From positions 361,064 to 425,063 of the forward strand of contig DF158883.1 of NCBI GenBank assembly GCA_000307305.1: a DNA stretch of 64,000 nucleotides, written 5' to 3'. Source of the stretch: Enterobacteriaceae bacterium B14 (GTDB lineage: Bacteria; Pseudomonadota; Gammaproteobacteria; Enterobacterales; Enterobacteriaceae). Positions 1 through 9,562 of this stretch are shown here, piece after piece. Below the pieces are notes generated by a model. It had not been told where the DNA came from. It ran no database searches and was given only the letters and a program-made list of their open reading frames with translations. The first letter of the stretch is position 1. Every line of letters begins with the position of its first letter. The position numbers and the translations under genes were made by a program.

Positions 1-264
1 ATTGTGCTAACGGGTGGTGCTGCACAGATTGAAGGATTAGTGGAGTGTGCTCAACGAGTGTTTCACACTCAGGTGCGTATCGGGCATCCACTGAATATCA
101 CAGGATTAACGGATTATGCGCAGGCACCGTACTACTCGACGGCGGTAGGTCTCCTGCATTATGGAAAAGAGTCTCACCTGAGTGGTGAGGCTGAAGTAGA
201 GAAACGTAGCTTTGTAGGCAACTGGATCAAACGATTCAATAGCTGGATAAAAAATGAGTTTTAA
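1..264 (+). CDS. ftsA: Cell division protein FtsA, C-terminal 87 residues (partial)
   Basis: This is the end of FtsA, the actin-like ATPase that ties FtsZ filaments to the inner membrane and helps activate septal peptidoglycan synthesis. The reading frame is open from the first base of the window, so the gene begins outside it. The visible part starts with the conserved VLTGGAAQIEG segment of the actin fold and finishes with the short amphipathic membrane-targeting helix (FVGNWIKRFNSWIKNEF). It lies 115 bases upstream of ftsZ, the usual order at the end of the dcw cluster. Identity is firm from the sequence and from the neighbour; nothing unusual is seen in the part present. Confidence 0.95.
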   Translation: MVLTGGAAQIEGLVECAQRVFHTQVRIGHPLNITGLTDYAQAPYYSTAVGLLHYGKESHLSGEAEVEKRSFVGNWIKRFNSWIKNEF

Positions 265-379
265 TGTTGTGGCTATTTAGATGAAGATGCACTTACCGTT
301 GTCTATCTTCAGTGCATGATAAAAGCCAACATTATTCACCGAGTTAAAATGAAGTAACAGGCACAAGCGGAGAGAAATT

Positions 380-1534
380 ATGTTTGAACCAATGGAATTA
401 ACCAATGATGCGGTGATTAAAGTCATCGGCGTCGGTGGTGGTGGTGGTAACGCCGTAGAACACATGGTGCGCGAACGTATTGAAGGTGTTGAGTTCTTTG
501 CTGTCAATACTGATGCCCAGGCTTTGCGTAAAACGGCAGTGGGCCAAACTATCCAGATTGGTAATGCAATTACCAAAGGATTAGGCGCTGGCGCTAACCC
601 TGAAGTAGGTCGTAATTCTGCGGAAGAAGATCGTGAAGCACTGCGTACAGCGCTAGATGGCGCTGATATGGTTTTCATCGCAGCGGGTATGGGCGGTGGT
701 ACGGGTACGGGTGCTGCACCTGTTGTTGCTGAAGTGGCGAAAGAGCTGGGTATTTTGACCGTTGCGGTTGTGACCAAGCCTTTCAACTTCGAAGGCAAAA
801 AGCGTATGGCTTTCGCCGAGCAAGGTGTTGCTGAACTGTCCAAGCATGTTGATTCACTCATTACCATTCCTAACGACAAGTTGCTTAAAGTACTTGGCCG
901 CGGTATTTCACTGCTGGATGCTTTTGGTGCAGCAAACGACGTACTGAAAGGTGCAGTTCAAGGTATTGCTGAGCTGATTACTCGCCCAGGCCTCATGAAT
1001 GTTGACTTTGCGGACGTGCGTACCGTGATGTCAGAAATGGGCTATGCAATGATGGGTTCAGGTATTGCATCAGGCGAAGATCGTGCTGAAGAAGCTGCTG
1101 AAATGGCAATTTCCAGCCCACTGCTGGAAGATATCGATCTGTCAGGTGCTCGTGGCGTTCTGGTTAACATCACAGCTGGTTTTGACCTGCGTCTCGATGA
1201 GTTTGAAACGGTAGGTAATACCATTCGTGCCTTCGCTTCTGATAATGCGACGGTCGTTATTGGTACTTCTCTGGATCCAGAGATGAATGATGAGCTGCGT
1301 GTTACTGTTGTTGCTACCGGCATCGGTATGGACAAGCGCCCAGATATTACATTGGTGCCAAATAAGCAACCAAGCCAGCCTGTCGTTGATCACCGTTATC
1401 AGCAGCACGGTATGACGCCATTGCCACAAGAGCCAAAAACAGCAGCTAAAGTGGTGAATGATCAGACAGCTCAGCAAAACAAAGAGCCAGACTACTTAGA
1501 TATCCCTGCATTCTTGCGTAAGCAGGCAGACTAA
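380..1534 (+). CDS. ftsZ: Cell division protein FtsZ
   Basis: FtsZ is the tubulin-like GTPase that polymerises into the Z ring and recruits the divisome. The 384-residue product has the glycine-rich nucleotide loop near the start ([10 protein letters not shown]), the tubulin signature GGGTGTG, and the T7-loop region [11 protein letters not shown] that completes the GTPase site of the neighbouring subunit. A variable linker follows, and the protein ends with the conserved tail [14 protein letters not shown] that binds FtsA and ZipA. Length matches the usual 383-390. The ATG follows GGAGAGAAATT. The 115-base gap after ftsA holds a short inverted repeat (287-293 with 311-317) that may fold in the mRNA. 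Confidence 0.98.
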   Translation: MFEPMELTNDAVIKVIGVGGGGGNAVEHMVRERIEGVEFFAVNTDAQALRKTAVGQTIQIGNAITKGLGAGANPEVGRNSAEEDREALRTALDGADMVFIAAGMGGGTGTGAAPVVAEVAKELGILTVAVVTKPFNFEGKKRMAFAEQGVAELSKHVDSLITIPNDKLLKVLGRGISLLDAFGAANDVLKGAVQGIAELITRPGLMNVDFADVRTVMSEMGYAMMGSGIASGEDRAEEAAEMAISSPLLEDIDLSGARGVLVNITAGFDLRLDEFETVGNTIRAFASDNATVVIGTSLDPEMNDELRVTVVATGIGMDKRPDITLVPNKQPSQPVVDHRYQQHGMTPLPQEPKTAAKVVNDQTAQQNKEPDYLDIPAFLRKQAD

Positions 1535-1573
1535 TCTACTCAGTTTGGATTCTCCGCTCTTTGTGCTAAACTG

Positions 1574-2549
<976 letters not shown>

Positions 2550-2565
2550 AAATCAAAAAAAACTG

Positions 2566-3075
2566 TTACTTCTTACGACTGGTAACGTTAGCTCTCTCTC
2601 CTGCTAACGAAGCCAGTCGTTCTAATTTCTCTTTTAGTTTTGCTGGGCTTCGGTTAGCAAGACACATCAAATGTTCAGCACTATCCTTACTTAAATGGCG
2701 AACGGCTGCTTTTTCAGTTTCATTGACAGGTTGTTGCGCCGCTATTTGCGATTTTTCTCCAGTATTCCTCATCAAAGCAGGATTAATCCTGATGTCGACC
2801 GAAGCTAATGATGGTAAAATCTCGGCTCGTAGTGCGGTAAGAAGATTGGATTGTTCATAGCGTAGGCGCATTAACCAGCTAGCGTTTGCTGTTTCTAACA
2901 CCAAAACTCCTTTCCTATAGTTGGCGACACGGCACCACGGGTGCATTTGTGCAGGCAAGAGCGCTTGTACCGTACGGTTAAGTTTCAACAGAGCGATAGC
3001 GCGTTGTTGGACATTACGCAGCGTACTGGTATCGTCGAAAAGAATTTCTAATAACTGTGGGCGGCTATCGCGCAT
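2566..3075 (-). CDS. dciA: DUF721/DciA-family protein (replicative helicase loader-type)
   Basis: The 169-residue product is a DUF721 protein, the family that includes DciA, which helps load the DnaB helicase in most bacteria lacking DnaC or DnaI. The recognisable core spans roughly residues 8-95: RAIALLKLNRTVQALLPAQ, then CRVANYRKGVLVL, then ASWLMRLRYEQSNLLTALR, followed by a basic, charged tail. I chose the ATG at 3075 (MRDSRPQLLE); a longer reading from 3159 would run across the secM start. In Vibrio and Pseudomonas, as I recall, this gene also sits between lpxC and secM-secA, while E. coli has nothing here. Whether it still works in helicase loading in this organism is unknown. Confidence 0.8.
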   Translation of the reverse strand: MRDSRPQLLEILFDDTSTLRNVQQRAIALLKLNRTVQALLPAQMHPWCRVANYRKGVLVLETANASWLMRLRYEQSNLLTALRAEILPSLASVDIRINPALMRNTGEKSQIAAQQPVNETEKAAVRHLSKDSAEHLMCLANRSPAKLKEKLERLASLAGERANVTSRKK

Positions 3076-3104
3076 AGACAAAGCTCCGGCGGATAATAAG
3101 ACAC

Positions 3105-3599
3105 GTGATTGGTATTCTAAATCGTTGGCGACAATTTGGCAGACGTTATTTCTGGCCACACCTGCTTTTCGGCATGGTGGCGGCGAGTCTTGGACTGCCT
3201 TCTGCCGTTGCTAACGCATCTCAGACTGAACTCTCTACACCGGCATCTAGCCTGTGTGGGTTATCTAGCGGAAATGTTAGAAGTCTGGCGATTTTACACG
3301 ATGCCTGCCGTAGACCTACATATAATCTCGACCATTGGCAGCAGCATGCTGTCCGTTCCGTCATTCGTCACCTTTCGTGGACAATAACGGCACAATCTTT
3401 AATTCAGGAGAGCGTTGAGCCGATTCAAGCGCAACAACTCGCTCTTTTGGATTCCCTTAGCGTATTGCTGACTCAACGGAGAAATATTCAGCCCCTTGAG
3501 CATCATGCGCCCTCTGTTATCTATTCGCTTACTGACTCTTACCATCCTGGACTCTGGGTGGCACAAGTGCAAGGTATCCGTGCTGGGCCAACAAGCTAA
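3105..3599 (+). CDS. secM: Secretion monitor SecM (translational arrest peptide)
   Basis: SecM is an exported regulatory peptide whose own translation stalls when SecA activity is low, exposing the secA ribosome site. The product begins with an unusually long signal sequence (WRQFGRRYFWPHLLFGMVAASLGLP, cleavage probably after VANA near residue 38), nearly identical to the E. coli one. The arrest sequence is at the extreme C terminus: Y146, W151, V152 and GIRAGP at 157-162, followed by only two residues. Compared with E. coli the first aromatic is Tyr instead of Phe and the Ile is Val. The start is GTG. The middle of the protein is poorly conserved, as is usual. It is followed 103 bases later by secA. 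Confidence 0.92.
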   Translation: MIGILNRWRQFGRRYFWPHLLFGMVAASLGLPSAVANASQTELSTPASSLCGLSSGNVRSLAILHDACRRPTYNLDHWQQHAVRSVIRHLSWTITAQSLIQESVEPIQAQQLALLDSLSVLLTQRRNIQPLEHHAPSVIYSLTDSYHPGLWVAQVQGIRAGPTS

Positions 3600-3662
3600 A
3601 TCCGATTAACTCTATCGATTTACGACTTCGTGTCACACGTTGTATCCCTATTTACACTATTG

Positions 3663-3691
3663 GACTGCTGGATTAGCAGTCGTTTAAGAGA
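3663..3691 (+). promoter_or_regulatory. Hairpin and ribosome site region of secM-secA
   Basis: A 7-bp hairpin (GACTGCT at 3663-3669 with AGCAGTC at 3675-3681, five-base loop) stands just upstream of the purine-rich AAGAGA at 3686-3691 that serves secA (ATG 3703). In E. coli the secA ribosome site is hidden in an mRNA helix that opens when a ribosome stalls on secM; this element sits where that helix should be. Here the simple hairpin does not itself contain the AAGAGA, so a longer fold would be needed. Confidence 0.45.
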
Positions 3692-3702
3692 CAATTAAGC
3701 CT

Positions 3703-6414
3703 ATGTTTACTAACCTATTAACGAAAGTATTTGGTAGCCGTAACGATCGCACTCTGCGTCGTATGCGCAAGCTTGTTGCACAAATCAGTCAGCTAGAACC
3801 AGAGATGGAAAAGCTTAGTGATGATGAGCTAAAGGCCAAAACGGATGAATTTCGCGCTCGCTTAGCAAAAGGCGATACCGTTAACAGTTTGCTACCTGAA
3901 TCTTTTGCCGTAGTGCGTGAAGCGAGTAAGCGTGTTTTTGGTATGCGCCACTTCGACGTGCAGATGATGGGCGGTATGGTGTTGAATGACCGCTGTATCG
4001 CAGAGATGAGAACAGGTGAAGGTAAAACGCTAACCGCGACGTTACCGGCCTACCTGAATGCGCTGTCTGGTCGCGGTGTGCATGTTGTTACCGTCAACGA
4101 TTATTTGGCACAGCGAGATGCAGAAAATAACCGCCCGCTGTTTGAGTTTTTGGGGTTAAGCGTTGGTATTAACCTGCCAAACATGCCAGCACATGTTAAG
4201 CGTGAGGCTTATAGTGCTGATATCACCTACGGTACTAACAACGAATTCGGCTTCGACTATTTGCGCGATAACATGGCGTTCACTCCCGAAGAGCGAGTTC
4301 AACGCAAGCTGCATTACGCATTAGTCGATGAAGTTGACTCAATTCTAATTGATGAAGCACGTACACCTCTGATCATCTCTGGTCCTGCTGAAGATAGCTC
4401 AGAGATGTATAAAAAGGTGGATAAGCTGATCCCTAAACTGATGCGTCAGGAAAAAGAGGATTCAGATACTTTCCAAGGCGAAGGGCATTTCTCCATTGAT
4501 GAAAAATCACGTCAGGTCAACTTGACTGAACGCGGTCTTATTCTTGTTGAAGAGCTGCTGATGGAAGCCGGCATGATGGAAGAGGGTGAGTCTGTCTATT
4601 CGCCGAGTAACATTATGCTGATGCACCATGTGACGGCCGCATTACGTGCTCACGCACTCTTTACTCGCGACGTTGATTACATTGTTAAAGATGGTGAAGT
4701 TATCATCGTTGATGAGCATACAGGCCGTACCATGCAGGGCCGTCGCTGGTCTGATGGTTTACATCAGGCTGTAGAAGCGAAAGAAAATGTCGATATCCAG
4801 AATGAAAACCAAACTCTGGCTTCTATCACCTTCCAGAACTACTTCCGTTTGTATGAAAAACTGGCAGGGATGACAGGTACGGCAGATACCGAAGCATTCG
4901 AATTCCGCTCTATCTATCGTCTAGATACTATTGTCGTTCCGACTAACCGTCCTATGATTCGTAAAGACCTACCAGACTTGGTCTATATGAGTGAGCAAGA
5001 GAAGATTGATGCGATCATCGAAGATATTCGCGAGCGTACTCAAAATGGTCAGCCCGTATTGGTGGGGACTATCTCTATCGAGAAATCTGAAGTGGTTTCT
5101 CGCGAGCTGACAAAAGCGGGTGTTGAACACCAAGTACTGAATGCAAAATTCCACGCTAAAGAAGCAGATATCGTTGCCCAAGCTGGCCAACCTGCGGCAG
5201 TAACTATCGCAACTAACATGGCAGGCCGTGGTACGGATATCGTATTAGGTGGCAGCTGGCAGACTGAGATTGCACTGTTGGAAGATCCTTCAGAAGAGCA
5301 GATTGCTGAGATTAAAGCTGCGTGGAAGATTCGCCATGATGCCGTATTAGCATCGGGTGGTTTGCACATCATCGGTACAGAGCGCCATGAATCACGCCGT
5401 ATTGATAACCAGTTACGTGGTCGTTCTGGGCGTCAAGGGGATGCAGGTTCTTCTCGTTTCTATCTTTCTATGGAAGATGCTCTGATGCGTATTTTTGCCT
5501 CAGACCGCGTTTCTGGAATGATGCGCAAATTGGGCATGAAACCGGGTGAAGCAATAGAACATCCTTGGGTAACGAAAGCTATTGCTAACGCACAACGTAA
5601 AGTTGAGAGCCGTAACTTCGATATACGTAAACAACTGCTGGAATATGATGATGTGGCAAACGATCAGCGCCGCGCAATCTACACTCAGCGTAATGAACTC
5701 CTCGACGTAAAAGATATCCGAGAAACCGTTACCAGCATTCATGAAGATGTGTTCAAAGTGGTTATCGATCAGTACATTCCACCTCAGTCACTGGAGGAGA
5801 TGTGGGATGTTGATGGCTTAGCGCAACGTCTAAAAACAGACTTTGATCTGGATATGCCGATTGCAGAATGGTTAGAGAAAGAGCCTGAGCTACATGAAGA
5901 AACATTGCGTGAGCGCATCTTTGAACAATCTGTAGAAACCTATCAGAAGAAAGAGGAAGCGGTTGGCGAAGAGATGATGCGCCACTTCGAAAAAGGCGTC
6001 ATGCTACAAACACTGGATTCGATGTGGAAAGAGCATCTGGCGGCAATGGACTATCTGCGTCAGGGTATTCATCTGCGTGGTTATGCACAAAAAGATCCTA
6101 AGCAAGAGTACAAGCGTGAATCTTTTGCTATGTTTGAAGCAATGCTGGAGTCTCTAAAGTACGAAGTGATTAGCATTTTGAGCAAGGTTCAAGTGCAGAT
6201 GCCTGATGAAATTGAAGAGATGGAGCGCCAGCGTTACGAAGAAGCTGAGCGTTTGGCTCAAAAGCAGCAGCTTAGCCACCAAGAGGATCTCTCTTCATTA
6301 GTCACTGATGAGTCTGGAACAGTGAACCGAGTTGATCGTAAAGTAGGCCGTAACGATCCTTGCCCATGTGGTTCAGGCAAGAAATATAAGCAGTGCCATG
6401 GTGCCTTAGAGTAA
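3703..6414 (+). CDS. secA: Preprotein translocase motor ATPase SecA
   Basis: SecA drives unfolded precursors through the SecYEG channel. The 903-residue product (E. coli 901) has Walker [12 protein letters not shown] near residue 105, the [11 protein letters not shown] box near 210, the helicase-type motif AGRGTDI near 510 and RGRSGRQGD near 570, the preprotein-binding and helical scaffold regions, and the C-terminal zinc finger [14 protein letters not shown] that binds SecB and lipids. All key residues are present. It forms a translationally coupled unit with secM upstream. A strong terminator lies 30 bases downstream. Confidence 0.98.
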   Translation: MFTNLLTKVFGSRNDRTLRRMRKLVAQISQLEPEMEKLSDDELKAKTDEFRARLAKGDTVNSLLPESFAVVREASKRVFGMRHFDVQMMGGMVLNDRCIAEMRTGEGKTLTATLPAYLNALSGRGVHVVTVNDYLAQRDAENNRPLFEFLGLSVGINLPNMPAHVKREAYSADITYGTNNEFGFDYLRDNMAFTPEERVQRKLHYALVDEVDSILIDEARTPLIISGPAEDSSEMYKKVDKLIPKLMRQEKEDSDTFQGEGHFSIDEKSRQVNLTERGLILVEELLMEAGMMEEGESVYSPSNIMLMHHVTAALRAHALFTRDVDYIVKDGEVIIVDEHTGRTMQGRRWSDGLHQAVEAKENVDIQNENQTLASITFQNYFRLYEKLAGMTGTADTEAFEFRSIYRLDTIVVPTNRPMIRKDLPDLVYMSEQEKIDAIIEDIRERTQNGQPVLVGTISIEKSEVVSRELTKAGVEHQVLNAKFHAKEADIVAQAGQPAAVTIATNMAGRGTDIVLGGSWQTEIALLEDPSEEQIAEIKAAWKIRHDAVLASGGLHIIGTERHESRRIDNQLRGRSGRQGDAGSSRFYLSMEDALMRIFASDRVSGMMRKLGMKPGEAIEHPWVTKAIANAQRKVESRNFDIRKQLLEYDDVANDQRRAIYTQRNELLDVKDIRETVTSIHEDVFKVVIDQYIPPQSLEEMWDVDGLAQRLKTDFDLDMPIAEWLEKEPELHEETLRERIFEQSVETYQKKEEAVGEEMMRHFEKGVMLQTLDSMWKEHLAAMDYLRQGIHLRGYAQKDPKQEYKRESFAMFEAMLESLKYEVISILSKVQVQMPDEIEEMERQRYEEAERLAQKQQLSHQEDLSSLVTDESGTVNRVDRKVGRNDPCPCGSGKKYKQCHGALE

Positions 6415-6445
6415 TCATAGGTCGTATTGATAACTGCGTAATAAT

Positions 6446-6480
6446 AGGGGGGAGCAACATAATGCTCCCCCTTACTTTAT
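6446..6480 (+). terminator. Rho-independent terminator after secA
   Basis: A 9-bp GC-rich stem (GGGGGAGCA at 6448-6456 with TGCTCCCCC at 6463-6471) with a six-base loop is followed by TTACTTTATCT. It lies between secA and mutT, so mutT should have its own promoter or depend on readthrough. Confidence 0.85.
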
Positions 6481-6540
6481 CTGGTTTTTATACTGGGCAG
6501 ATGCCGATAAGGCGCGAGTATAAATAGTGGGAGAACGAGG

Positions 6541-6957
6541 GTGGGACATAAACATTTGCACATTGCGGTAGGTATTATTCGTAATGCTCAGCGAGAAATT
6601 TTTTTGACTCAGCGACAGGCGGGATCACACTTAGCAGGATATTGGGAATTCCCTGGCGGCAAAGTTGAGGTTGGAGAGAAGCCTGAAGAGGCTCTGCGAA
6701 GAGAGTTGCTGGAGGAGACAGGGATTACGGCTACTCATTGTATTCCACTGAAAATGCTGGATTACAACTATACAGAGCGCGATCTGACACTGCATTTCTT
6801 CTTGGTGGAAGAGTGGGAGGGGGAGCCTTATGGTAGAGAGCAGCAACCCATGCGTTGGGTAGCGCAAAGTGAACTACAGATGGCTGATTTCCCCGATGCG
6901 AACCAGCCAATCATTAAGCTATTACTTGCTGATGCACATAGTGAACAGCAGAAATAA
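6541..6957 (+). CDS. mutT: 8-oxo-dGTP diphosphatase MutT
   Basis: MutT hydrolyses 8-oxo-dGTP to the monophosphate and so keeps the oxidised base out of DNA. The 138-residue protein shows the full Nudix signature at about residues 39-61 (GGKVEVGE, then REL, then EETGI). The start is GTG, with GGGAG seven bases upstream; the opening HLHIAVGIIR matches the E. coli start LQIAVGIIR. It is slightly longer than E. coli MutT (129) because of a charged C-terminal extension. Position directly after secA is the conserved enterobacterial one. Confidence 0.93.
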   Translation: MGHKHLHIAVGIIRNAQREIFLTQRQAGSHLAGYWEFPGGKVEVGEKPEEALRRELLEETGITATHCIPLKMLDYNYTERDLTLHFFLVEEWEGEPYGREQQPMRWVAQSELQMADFPDANQPIIKLLLADAHSEQQK

Positions 6958-6999
6958 CGGCGAAAAGACAAATAAAAAGGTTATTTTACATTCCGTCCA

Positions 7000-7030
7000 T
7001 TTACCTTTCCCTTACGGTAAGGTTTATCAT
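7000..7030 (+). promoter_or_regulatory. CueR-type (MerR family) copper-responsive promoter of the DUF305 gene
   Basis: The dyad ACCTTTCCCTTACGGTAAGGT at 7003-7023 has the ACCTT...AAGGT halves of CueR operators. It lies between a -35 element TTTACC (7000-7005) and a -10 element TATCAT (7025-7030). The spacer is 19 bp, longer than the normal 17, which is the hallmark of promoters switched on by MerR-family proteins through DNA untwisting. It is closely similar in layout to the E. coli copA promoter. The downstream gene begins 45 bases after the -10. No CueR gene is in the window. Confidence 0.8.
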
Positions 7031-7075
7031 TTCCCCGTTCATTTGATTAACTACATACTGAATTAAGGTCATGAT

Positions 7076-7453
7076 ATGAAAAAACAACTCGCCATCTCTT
7101 TAGTTGTAATGATGTTATCGGGCGCGGCATTCGCTGCGACCGATTCACACGTAAGTCATGCCGGAATGAATAAGGGGGCAGAACCCATCTCTCCTGCAAC
7201 AAAAGCCTATGTTGATTCAATGATGTCGATGCATGACACAATGATGGAAGGGATTAAAGATAAAAACCCTGACGTGGCTTTTGCAAAAGGGATGCTTTCT
7301 CACCATGTTGGTGCAATCGAAATGGCAAAAATCGAATTGCAGTACGGTAAAGATCCTGAAATGCGTAAGCTAGCAGAAGACATTATCAAGGCTCAAGACG
7401 CTGAAATTAAACAAATGCAGCGCTGGATTGAAGCAAACGAAAGCAAGAAATAA
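7076..7453 (+). CDS. Exported DUF305-family protein, probably copper-related
   Basis: A 125-residue protein with a clear Sec signal peptide (KKQLAISLVVMMLSGAAFA, cleavage near residue 20) and a DUF305 domain. The domain shows the MLSHHVGAIEMAK histidine-methionine motif and the second helix KLAEDIIKAQDAEIKQMQRW; members form four-helix bundles, and several periplasmic members bind copper. The mature part is rich in His and Met (HVSHAGM, MMSMHDTMM), suited to Cu(I). It is not part of the E. coli mutT-yacG region, so it is an extra gene here. The CueR-like promoter directly upstream supports a role in periplasmic copper handling. Exact function is inferred, not shown. Confidence 0.8.
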   Translation: MKKQLAISLVVMMLSGAAFAATDSHVSHAGMNKGAEPISPATKAYVDSMMSMHDTMMEGIKDKNPDVAFAKGMLSHHVGAIEMAKIELQYGKDPEMRKLAEDIIKAQDAEIKQMQRWIEANESKK

Positions 7454-7532
7454 TCTTACCTAATTAGCTAGAGATAAAACGAAAAAACGCAGGCTCAATT
7501 GAGTCTGCGCTTTTTATAAGGCCTAAAAGATA

Positions 7533-7736
7533 TCAGCGGGGCAGCTCTTCCTCGCTCCATTCATCAGTGTCAGAGATATCTCCTGAACTGGGAATGCGTT
7601 TCTCTTCATCCGCCCACTCTCCTAAATCGATTAACTGGCAACGCTTACAACAAAATGGGCGATATGGGCTATTCGAGTTCCACACAACGGGTTTATCGCA
7701 GGTTGGGCAATTCACAATGACTTCATCAGCGTTCAT
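7533..7736 (-). CDS. yacG: DNA gyrase inhibitor YacG
   Basis: YacG is a small zinc protein that binds GyrB and blocks DNA gyrase from binding DNA in E. coli. The 67-residue product has the zinc ligands C10, C13, C29 and C33 (NCPTC and CCKRC) and the conserved tail [21 protein letters not shown] placed the start at the internal ATG at 7736, preceded by GGAG and giving the E. coli length; the longer open frame to 7796 would overlap zapD. It is the last gene of coaE-zapD-yacG, 13 bases after zapD. Confidence 0.93.
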   Translation of the reverse strand: MNADEVIVNCPTCDKPVVWNSNSPYRPFCCKRCQLIDLGEWADEEKRIPSSGDISDTDEWSEEELPR

Positions 7737-7749
7737 ACAAGCTCCATTA

Positions 7750-8502
7750 TTAGCAGCAGGACAGTTCAAAGGATAAACGCTCAGGTATCTTTCCATGCTC
7801 GCTATCTAACGGTAAAAAACGAATGGCAAAACGCGTTTTATGGCCGGAAACTTGAGGATAAATTTGTAGGTCTAGATCCAGATTCATCCGTAAAAGATCT
7901 GCATCTTCGGCATTATCTTGGAAAAATCCATTTATGCTGATTTCAGGCTTAAATGGCCCCGATTGACGGGTAAGATCGAGAATAATCGAAAGTGCATTAT
8001 CTAGTGGTGCAAGTTTATCTAGCCAAGATTTTACGTGCAAGTCTCGCTTTGACTGCTGCATATGCATCCACATATGCAATGAAGGAAGGTCAAAACTGCA
8101 ACATCCACCAGGAATACTCAGGCGCTGGCGAACTAATGAAATAAGCCTATCTTCTTTTAGTTCTTGGCCAAGTCTTGGCGCGCTGGAAAGCTCACTGGAA
8201 TAGGTCTTCAAGAGCTGCTGAAGCGCATTAATTCTCTCGAGGTCCACTCCGGGTACATCGGCCCAAAGTTGTAGCTTCTTCTGCTGCTTATCTAACTCTT
8301 TTAGGATCTCGGTACGAATCTCACCGCGTTCAAAAACGTCTAGCAGCTCGTTCATTGTGCGAAAAAATGCCAGCGTATCAGTGGCGTCAATCAAAGTATG
8401 GCTATTCATCAATTGTTTAAGCAGGAATTCGACGCGCAGCCAAGTCCTCATTTTTTCATTAAGCGGGTATTCGAAAAGTATGGTTTGAGGTGCATCACTC
8501 AT
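7750..8502 (-). CDS. zapD: Z-ring-associated protein ZapD
   Basis: ZapD (formerly YacF) binds the FtsZ tail and cross-links FtsZ filaments into bundles. The 250-residue protein (E. coli 247) matches through the N-terminal helical region ([22 protein letters not shown]) and the C-terminal beta-barrel region ([10 protein letters not shown]). No separate catalytic motif is expected. The ATG at 8502 shares one base with the coaE stop (TAATG), so the two genes are translationally coupled. Confidence 0.95.
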   Translation of the reverse strand: MSDAPQTILFEYPLNEKMRTWLRVEFLLKQLMNSHTLIDATDTLAFFRTMNELLDVFERGEIRTEILKELDKQQKKLQLWADVPGVDLERINALQQLLKTYSSELSSAPRLGQELKEDRLISLVRQRLSIPGGCCSFDLPSLHMWMHMQQSKRDLHVKSWLDKLAPLDNALSIILDLTRQSGPFKPEISINGFFQDNAEDADLLRMNLDLDLQIYPQVSGHKTRFAIRFLPLDSEHGKIPERLSFELSCC

Positions 8503-9122
8503 TATTTTTTATCCTGCTGACTATCTGAACTGGCTAATGCCAGATAGCGTTTGTGTAGTGTCAATACCTGAGCGGCGAGTTCTGCTTGGGTACCGTTATT
8601 ATCCATAATGTCATCGGCATGAGATAAGCGAACCTCTCGAGAAACCTGTGCTGCCAGAATATTTTCTGCCTGCTGCCGATCAACCTTGTCTCTTAGCATA
8701 GTTCTGGATAGCTGAATGTCTCTACTTACATCAATAACAAGTACTCGATCGGCAAGAGAGGACAGGTTATTTTCTATCAGTAGAGGGACTACCCATAAGA
8801 CATAAGGCACGTTAACTGCGCGAAGCTGGCGCTGAGTCTCTTGCTGAATAAGTGGGTGAAGCAGTTGGTTCAACCACGTTTTATCTTCCGGATGACTAAA
8901 AATATGTTCTCTCAGTGCAGGGCGGTTTAACTGACCATTGGGGAGTATAAAATCTGCACCAAAATAGTTAGCAATAGCAGTCAAAGCAGGGCTGTTTGGT
9001 AAAACAACCTGACGAGCAATGACATCAGCATCGACAATGGGCGTGCCTAGTTGAGCAAAGGCATTGGATACCTCACTCTTTCCGCTACCGATGCCACCCG
9101 TCAATGCCACAATAAAAGTCAT
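8502..9122 (-). CDS. coaE: Dephospho-CoA kinase
   Basis: CoaE phosphorylates the ribose 3' hydroxyl of dephospho-CoA, the last step of coenzyme A synthesis. The protein begins [17 protein letters not shown], with the P-loop GGIGSGKS. It continues with the CoA-binding and lid segments typical of the family ([11 protein letters not shown] and LLIENNL). I chose the ATG at 9122, which gives 206 residues as in E. coli; the frame stays open seven codons further upstream. It is the first gene of the coaE-zapD-yacG operon and is divergent from guaC. Confidence 0.95.
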   Translation of the reverse strand: MTFIVALTGGIGSGKSEVSNAFAQLGTPIVDADVIARQVVLPNSPALTAIANYFGADFILPNGQLNRPALREHIFSHPEDKTWLNQLLHPLIQQETQRQLRAVNVPYVLWVVPLLIENNLSSLADRVLVIDVSRDIQLSRTMLRDKVDRQQAENILAAQVSREVRLSHADDIMDNNGTQAELAAQVLTLHKRYLALASSDSQQDKK

Positions 9123-9562
9123 AAACCTGCTCACAATGATCACAATATGTGATGCTTTATCATATCATCGGGAAAGCTCAGGCGCAGTGACTAATCGATG
9201 TTTCGCTCAACCTTAAGCTCGAACCCTGTTTTTGGGGCGCTATATTAACAAGATATATTAAGCGGTGAGAATATAAAAATGTCTCTGTTTATATGATGTT
9301 AATAGATTAACTTGTACACATCTTTTAATGATGGGGCGTTGTTTGAGAAGGGGAGGACCGCGTTTTAAGAAGAGGGTTTAAACCGATAGGATTTCATAGG
9401 TAAATTTGAACGATTGTAACCCAAATTTTTGTAAAATCGCAGTCTTGTCGAAGTATTAATCACGTGTATGATCACGTCACTGGAACTGGCGTCTGCCGAG
9501 AGCAATATCATCGGGCCGACCATAAACCTGCGATCCGTCGCCAACACCAGGATAAACATCAA
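9123..9562. promoter_or_regulatory. 440-bp divergent coaE/guaC control region with long guaC leader
   Basis: No convincing gene is found between the coaE and guaC starts. The middle part (about 9230-9440) is AT-rich. A candidate guaC promoter is TTGAAC at 9406 with an AT-rich -10 (TGTAAAAT) near 9425-9435. If that is correct the guaC mRNA has a leader of about 100 bases. The stretch 9464-9560 is less AT-rich and open in one frame as an N-terminal extension of GuaC, but lacks similarity to GuaC proteins as I know them. I could not identify a known riboswitch. Confidence 0.35.

Noticed and set aside
277-879. Reverse open frame of 200 codons opposite ftsZ
   Set aside because: Low-complexity serine/alanine/proline composition mirrors the GC-biased codons of ftsZ; no ribosome site or known family.
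6497-6520. REP-like element (GCCGATAAGGCGC) before mutT
   Set aside because: Only a fragment resembles REP, with no paired inverted copy.
9464-9562. In-frame N-terminal extension of GuaC from the ATG at 9464
   Set aside because: Family members begin at [10 protein letters not shown]; the extension is not similar to anything and is better read as leader RNA.
9365-9562. Reverse 65-codon frame upstream of guaC
   Set aside because: No ribosome site, no homology and it lies across the guaC leader.
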